Below are positions 59,152-64,000 of a DNA stretch of 64,000 nucleotides, in pieces. The DNA lies in assembly GCA_025201365.1 (NCBI GenBank), contig JAIXMF010000014.1, forward strand, positions 620,001-684,000, in the 5' to 3' direction. Origin of the DNA: Syncephalis plumigaleata (lineage: Eukaryota; Zoopagomycota; Zoopagomycetes; Zoopagales; Piptocephalidaceae). Position 1 is the first letter of the stretch. Each line of letters begins with the position of its first letter. A program made the position numbers and the translations under genes. The notes beneath the pieces were generated by a model. The model had not been told where the DNA came from and searched no databases. It worked only from the letters and a program-made list of their open reading frames with translations.

Positions 59152-60692
59152 ATGATTGGCAAGCATAAGATCCTGGCTACGGCCTTGCTCATTGCTGCAA
59201 CCAGTAATGCTTTGTCGGTCGCGGCAATACCATCACAAAGAGACGACGAGTCAACGGACCAACCTGTTAATATCGATATTCCCTTCCTCGGATGGCGGTT
59301 TAGGGCGAGTACCGCTGCCGCTAACCAAGAAGGAGCCACAGCTGGAGCCGTCACATCATGGTGTATTGAAGACCCATTTGGCGGTATAATCAATGGGAAG
59401 CTCAACGCTAATGCTCGCTCAGATGATGGCTCGACACATTGGAGCACGGGTTTGCACATACAAACACCGGAAGGAAAGGCATGGAATAAGGAATTCAATG
59501 CAAATGATGCTACAGGTAAATAGCCATAGTTTGTAAGCAGTAACACGATAACTTACTAGGATATAGCTACACAAGAACAGAGCAATGTTAGCATGAAGCG
59601 TGACGTAGAAAGCGCCACCGAGAGTCAAGCGTCCTTCCATACTGTAAATCAAGCGATGCACAGTGAAGCTCATGAAAGCAGCGAAACAAGGCATTTCTCT
59701 GCACAAACCATTAATGAAACTCATGAAACTCAAAACAACGAAGCTAACTTTGTCAGTTTCACAAGTCATGGTCGACACTCTGGTCGTGGCCGACATCCAG
59801 TTCCGTCGCATCCAAGACCGCGCACTCATCATCGAAATCATCCACCGCCGTCAAGACCCGGTCCGCCACCACGTCACCCACCCTCTCCACCACGTCACTC
59901 ACCGCCACCAACTCCTAAACCACCAGCTCCACTGTACCACGACCTGCTCCGCCAGCACCGAAGCCACCACAACCTGCTCCGCCAGCACCAAAGCCTCCAG
60001 CACCTGTCCCTAAACCGCCAGCACCACGACCAGCTCCACCAGCACCACGACCAGCTCCACCAGCACCACGACCAGCACCGCCAGCACCAAAGCCACCAGC
60101 ACCTGTCCCTAAACCGCCAGCACCACGACCAGCTCCACCAGCGCCAAAGCCTCCAGCACCTGTCCCTAAACCACCAGCACCACAACCTGCACCGCCAGCA
60201 CCAAAGCCTCCAGCACCTGTCCCTAAACCGCCAGCACCACGACCAGCTCCACCAGCGCCAAAGCCTCCAGCTCCTGTCCCTAAACCGCCAGCACCAAAGC
60301 CACCAGCACCTGTTCCTAAACCGCCAGCACCACGACCAGCACCGCCAGCACCAAAGCCGCCAGCACCTGTTCCTAAACCGCCAGCACCACAACCTGCACC
60401 ACCAGCACCAAAGCCGCCAGCACCAAAGCCGCCTACACCTGTTCCTAAACCGCCAGCACCACAACCAGCACAACCAGCACCAAAGCCTCCAGCACCTGTT
60501 CCTAAACCGCCAGCACCTGTTCCTAAACCACCAGCACCACAACCAGCACCACCAGCACCAAAGCCACCTACACCGGAGCCATATACACCCAGCTACCCAT
60601 CTCTTCCTCAAAATCCATATCCCCAATATCCTCAACCACAGCAACCTTCATACGTATCCAGCAATCCTGGTAATGCTTATTCTTACTATTAA
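59152..60692 (+). CDS. secreted proline-rich repeat protein
   Basis: The signal peptide (MIGKHKILATALLIAATSNA, cut near residue 25) is followed by a small unrecognised domain (FLGWRFRAS, SWCIEDPFGGIINGK, THWSTGLHIQ). An intron (about 59,516-59,569) joins NDAT to ATQEQSNVSMKRD. A Thr/Glu/His region leads to a long Pro/Ala array built from PAPKPPAPVPKPP and PAPRPAPP units (about 59,930-60,560), then a Tyr/Pro/Gln tail (NPYPQYPQPQQPSYV) ending AYSYY. Near 59,930 the open frame leaves the proline frame as if one base were missing, which would otherwise turn the array into a His/Gln/Leu shadow. Likely a cell-wall or extracellular-matrix protein, extended and O-glycosylated. Its 3' flank shares sequence with the 13-14 kb repeat gene. 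Confidence 0.7.
59930..60570 (+). repeat. CCA/GCA-rich tandem repeats encoding Pro/Ala arrays
   Basis: Units of 24-66 bp built from CCAGCACC, AAACCG and CCTGTTCC blocks; neighbouring copies are nearly identical. Antisense frames give a Trp/Arg/Cys-rich shadow. Confidence 0.85.
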
Positions 60693-60729
60693 TGATAATG
60701 AGATGATCACTACTGCTACAGGGTTTTCT

Positions 60730-60776
60730 AACCGATTAACGCAGTTATCTTTAACTTTGGCTGTTTATTAATAAAT
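60730..60776. repeat. dispersed non-coding repeat, copy 2
   Basis: Nearly identical to 14,523-14,570 (one base shorter). Lies 38 bp after the stop of the proline-rich gene, so it is probably in its 3' UTR. Confidence 0.8.
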
Positions 60777-61531
60777 AAATTTGCACAATTGTTAACACCA
60801 TTATCATCATAGAAATCCAATTGATATAGCCGATAATAATAACAATTCAGTTTCAGTAATGGATCATTTATTGATAGCGATAACTATCATCATCAATTAT
60901 ATAAGGTATACGATACAAGTGTACTAATATAGTTTGATATTGCCATGTCATGTACTAACAAGTATTAATAACTAGGATGGTAGATAAGTTATGATAATAA
61001 TGCTTACGGTTAATTGCGTAGAGTAGCAACAAGTAAACAAAGTGAATACACGATAACAATGTAATAAACAAGCAGTAGTAGTAGAATGACTGACTTGTCA
61101 CGAACGAGCAAGGAATGAGCAAAGAAGGGTGCATGAACACGTATGTCAGTTTATTTGAAGAAGCAGTATATGCTTGTATGTGGTAAATAGAGTATGTATA
61201 TGGCAGTAAACAAATGAGAATACAGATAAAAGCATGACGTAATAGTGGCATACAAACAGATGACGGAAAAGAGTGGTAAAAGTGAAAGGTACATATTACA
61301 ACGAGAGCAGTAAACGCTTAAACATTGATAAATAAGCAGGACAGTGATAGAAAACAAAGGACTAGAACAAACAATAAACAATGCTTATTGGTGTAGTAAT
61401 AATAACGACAAGTGAGCATGTAGATAGTTTAGAGCAAGAGGAAGAGAACAAAGAGATAAATAAAAGTCATAGAGATAGTATGGCAGAGTAGCTGCTATTG
61501 GGAATGTGTATGCTAAAGTGAAAGGGGAAGT

Positions 61532-61692
61532 AAGTGGAATGTGAATGACACGAAGAAGACGCGTATTACTGAGAAAATAAAAGAAATAACTAGCATATAG
61601 TTAAGAGGAAGTGGACGCGTATTGTTTACTGACAAGTGGAATGTAGCTGACACAAAGAAGACAGCATTGGTAAAGAAGTAAGGGAAATAACA
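61532..61692. repeat. imperfect tandem duplication, about 102-bp period
   Basis: AAGTGGAATGT followed by TGACAC(G/A)AAGAAGAC and GAAATAAC occurs at 61,532 and again at 61,634. The second copy runs into the segment shared with 14,690-14,830. Confidence 0.6.
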
Positions 61693-61895
61693 ATGATATG
61701 GATACTTAGAAGTGGATTAGTAAACCATTAATGACAATTAATAAGTATTGGCACTTGCTTGTTCTTATTGATTGTTGTGTTCTAAGCGGCATTGTACCAT
61801 TGTAACTTCGCTACAATGACATCGGATGACACGAATCTTACTGTATTATCATAACTACTATTTATTAGTAAAACAAAATGCTAACTGCGTTAATC
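61690..61895. repeat. second shared segment, copy 2
   Basis: Holds ATGGATACTT, GGATTAGTA, CATTAATGACA, then GTAAAAC and GCTAACTGCG in the same order as 14,690-14,830. Confidence 0.55.
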
Positions 61896-61943
61896 AGAAG
61901 GAGAAATCCTGTATTAAGCAGCAACATACTCCGCGTGCCAACT

Positions 61944-62552
61944 TTAATATCCTCGTCTTCCTCGACGAATTCGTGCAATAACTGCGCCTGTCACTAGACC
62001 CAGAACAAGCATGCCTACAATCACTCCAACGGCTAACACGATCAAATTGGTATGCATACCAAATATGACTGATGAATCATTACTAGATGCTGCGATGCTA
62101 CCACTACCACTACCACTACTTTGATTCATAATGCTCTCGCCACCGGTTCTTGATGTGGGTGGAGCAACTAGATTGCCACTACTTGATTCCTCGTTAATTC
62201 GAGCCATATTCTCGTTCTTAGATTTGCCCTTTGCATCGGCAGGGGTGCCCGATGAGATTAGTGGTTTGTTGTCTAGGCTAATCGACGAGTCGCTATTGGC
62301 GGCGGCGGCGGAGGAATCTTGACTCCCTTCTTTAGGTGTCGTGTCATCAGCAGTGGCGGTACTCGCTTTGTCACTATGCCGCTTGGGCTTCTTTCCAGTG
62401 TCACCGTCTTTGTCGTCGCTTTCCTTTGATGTCGGTGATGAAGTGGATGGATCGGCCAGTTGCGCTGGCATAGCAACAATGTATGCTCCTTTATTTGCCG
62501 CTAGTAATAGCAGTAGCGAAGCAGTGCTTAGGATGGGTTGTATATTAGACAT
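61944..62552 (-). CDS. single-pass membrane protein with Ser/Thr-rich ectodomain
   Basis: About 202 residues from the Met at 62,552 (MSNIQPILSTASLLLLLAAN). A signal peptide is followed by a Ser/Thr/Asp/Lys-rich low-complexity ectodomain, then one membrane helix near the C-terminus (LIVLAVGVIVGMLVLGLVTG) and a short basic tail (ARIRRGRRGY) that fixes the C-terminus inside. The layout resembles fungal wall-stress sensors or mucin-like surface proteins, but the Cys-rich WSC domain is absent. An earlier in-frame Met (62,621) precedes a non-hydrophobic leader and is less likely. TA-rich TATA-like sequence at 62,562-62,590. No family recognised. Confidence 0.6.
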   Translation of the reverse strand: MSNIQPILSTASLLLLLAANKGAYIVAMPAQLADPSTSSPTSKESDDKDGDTGKKPKRHSDKASTATADDTTPKEGSQDSSAAAANSDSSISLDNKPLISSGTPADAKGKSKNENMARINEESSSGNLVAPPTSRTGGESIMNQSSGSGSGSIAASSNDSSVIFGMHTNLIVLAVGVIVGMLVLGLVTGAVIARIRRGRRGY

Positions 62553-63140
62553 ATTGTTGGATGCTATATATATATATTTATATATATGTCCCGTAATATG
62601 CTGATAGAACAAAACAGACAAACGCTAGAAATTGTATCTAAGCACGATACAAATAAAACGAATAAGGGGTAATAATAATAACAACAACAGTAATAATAAT
62701 AGTAATAATAGTAATATATTGATAGTGTGTATATATAGAATAAATGGTAGACGATACAAATTGAACGAGAAAGAAAGGGGAACGACAGCGTGGTTGCTTA
62801 ATGTTTAGACCGCTATTCATTTATTCAAATGTCGTTTCTTTCTTTTTTCGTCAACCTACAGACACCAATCAAATAATGCGAAAGCAAGCGCATGCAGCAT
62901 CGTGCACTCACTAACATAGCTCAGTTTACCTTTACTCCTTGAGTATTTCCTGTAGTTGTAACGATACTAGCGTATACTAAATGTAATAGTAATTGTAAGT
63001 GTATGTCATATTATTGAACTGACAACGACTACTTACGAATATAATGTTCATCAAGAATGACATGTCTATTGTTCTTGTCTTGTCTTGTCTTGTCTTGTCC
63101 TTGTCTTTTCTAATCGATTGATGACATGATTGATATATCA
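62553..63140. other. intergenic region
   Basis: About 590 bp, with an ATT/AAT trinucleotide-rich stretch at 62,670-62,715 and a CTTGT microsatellite near its right end. No gene. Confidence 0.5.
63074..63105. repeat. (CTTGT)n microsatellite
   Basis: CTTGT repeated about six times, with the last copy imperfect. Confidence 0.85.
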
Positions 63141-63397
63141 TCATTGTATGGACTGGTTATTTTGAACCTTCTTAATACGGCTCCGCGCTTCTAATAGGCG
63201 ATAATCACGATTTAGGCCGAATCTTCTTATGAGTATCAACTTGGCGCCAATGATGATGGTAACAGTAATTGTATTAGGATTCTCCTCAACTTGAAACGTA
63301 TCTACTTGTAAGGAAGCACAAGCTTTGATACACACACATGAGCGAATGAACGAACAACTAGGCCTGAGTAACCATGTCCTCGAGCATTGTGATTCAT
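63141..63397 (-). CDS. possible small protein, frame uncertain
   Basis: A minus-strand segment (about 63,310-63,141) reads VDTFQVEENPNTITVTIIIG then AKLILIRRFGLNRDYRLLEA and RSRIKKVQNNQSIQ, which looks like real protein with one possible membrane strand and a basic end. An upstream ATG at 63,397 (MNHNARGHGYSGLVVRS) sits in a frame that would join after one extra base near 63,303. Without that base, no clean start exists. The alternative is an unseen intron. No family recognised. Confidence 0.3.
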
Positions 63398-63846
63398 ACG
63401 TTTGAATGAATCGTATAAACCTAAACAAGTCTATTAATACGCACCATGGATTAATAGCGAGGATCACTGGTAGCAAATGATGGAAGGGAACAAAAGAAAG
63501 TTCACAGTATGGTGATTCCTAATCCTAATCAGGATGTACGTTGAACAAAAAACCCTACCTTGTTCTATGGTCCTATTCTTCTTGTAATGACTATACTTGT
63601 TTTCTCCGCAATTGACGCCAAACTTGTTCGCCTTCATATTATACTGCTTTGTGTTGCCGCCCCCCTACCTCAACTAGCCTGCTGCTTGTTTCGTCTATTC
63701 AACTAGCTAGTATAGTTGCTACTAGTACGAATTTACCTTTACAAGTATTTCTTTTTCCTTTATCTTTTTCCTAATCACTGTTTTATTTACTTATTTATCT
63801 AGTTCTCTATTATTTCAATCTAATAGCATTGTTGTTTAGCTGAATA
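63398..63846. other. intergenic, divergent promoter region
   Basis: About 450 bp before the last gene; pyrimidine-rich (63,560-63,840), as expected upstream of a plus-strand fungal start. No gene. Confidence 0.4.
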
Positions 63847-64000
63847 ATGAGCGCCGACAGTCATCGTCGGCGTCGACAGAGTGCCGGCATACGCGGCGCA
63901 GTGCCAATGTCGACTAGTAATGGCGCTCGCAGTGACGGCGAATACTCGTCCATGTCGAACAGACGTACTCGTTCGCGAGAGTCGGCAGCCCACCTATCCT
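63847..64000 (+). CDS. N-terminus of a basic Ser/Arg-rich protein, cut by the window edge
   Basis: The ATG at 63,847 opens MSADSHRRRRQSAGIRGAVP, then GARSDGEYSSMSNRRTRSRE, still open after 51 codons at the edge. G+C is clearly higher than in the flank, as in other coding exons here. The disordered basic start gives no family. Confidence 0.55.
   Translation, partial: MSADSHRRRRQSAGIRGAVPMSTSNGARSDGEYSSMSNRRTRSRESAAHLS

Larger units (their letters stand above)
60693..61943. other. intergenic region with shared and internal repeats
   Basis: About 1.25 kb without a supportable gene. Holds copy 2 of the dispersed repeat (60,730-60,776), an imperfect tandem duplication at 61,532-61,690, and the second shared segment (61,690-61,895). 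Confidence 0.6.

Noticed and set aside
13600-60000. Programmed -1 frameshifting as the cause of the frame breaks
   Set aside because: The sites share no slippery heptamer or nearby structure, and copy 2 of DUF4436 shows a plain base loss against copy 1.
59895-60644. 249-codon Trp/Arg/Cys-rich minus-strand frame
   Set aside because: Antisense of the proline-rich array; composition is a mirror of CCA/GCA codons.

Overview
The window looks like nuclear DNA of an early-diverging (zygomycete-grade) fungus. Genes are compact, A+T-rich and cut by many short introns (about 45-100 nt, GTAAGT-like donors, TAG/CAG acceptors). The gene set fits a fungus: threonine synthase, an OPT oligopeptide transporter, three PMP3 proteolipids, a DUF4436 pair, an MSS51-like MYND protein, and a secreted CAP protein and LPMO-like protein. 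It also has orthologues of animal-type genes: SS18/SSXT, the augmin subunit HAUS2, a YEATS2-like protein, ACTR10 of dynactin and WDR24 of GATOR2/SEA. The lineage is an inference from gene content and introns; I cannot name a species.

Layout. 1-1.5 kb: nothing supportable. 1.5-3.7 kb (-): SS18-like SWI/SNF subunit. 4.4-6.1 kb (+): threonine synthase. 7.1-8.0 kb (+): secreted CAP protein. 8.2-9.2 kb (-): HAUS2, divergent from a MOT1 molybdate transporter at 9.3-10.9 kb (+). 10.9-16.1 kb: an accessory block with a small membrane protein, two secreted repeat proteins sharing a signal-peptide motif, and an LPMO-like gene. 17.0 kb: tRNA-Lys. 17.6-19.2 kb (+): an unrecognised conserved protein. 19.3-23.3 kb (-): a RING/TRAF/LRR gene. 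23.9-25.1 kb (-): MSS51-like. 26.0-28.2 kb (-): OPT transporter. 29.1 kb: tRNA-Arg beside a poly(T) insertion. 29.5-38.6 kb (-): five genes head-to-tail (unresolved regulator, ACTR10, PMP3, a coiled-coil protein, YEATS2-like). 38.8-42.3 kb (+): WDR24. 42.4-46.9 kb (-): valyl-tRNA synthetase. 47.4-48.4 kb (+): RNPS1-like SR protein with a start codon split by an intron. 49.1-52.4 kb (+): tandem DUF4436 genes. 52.5-54.9 kb (-): a cyclin. 56.4-57.6 kb (-): two more PMP3 genes. 59.2-60.7 kb (+): a proline-rich secreted protein. 62 kb (-): a Ser/Thr-rich membrane protein. 63.8 kb (+): the start of a gene cut by the window edge.

Two patterns cut across the window. First, many otherwise well-conserved genes (OPT, WDR24, LPMO, the RING/LRR gene and others) change reading frame at isolated points, nearly always as if one base were missing and with no residues lost. 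That looks more like base-deletion errors in the assembly than like decay or programmed frameshifting, so several proteins here can only be read in pieces. Second, the regions after the secreted repeat genes at 13 kb and 59 kb share non-coding sequence, which points to duplication between the two accessory loci. I saw no virus-like element, CRISPR array or intact DNA transposon.
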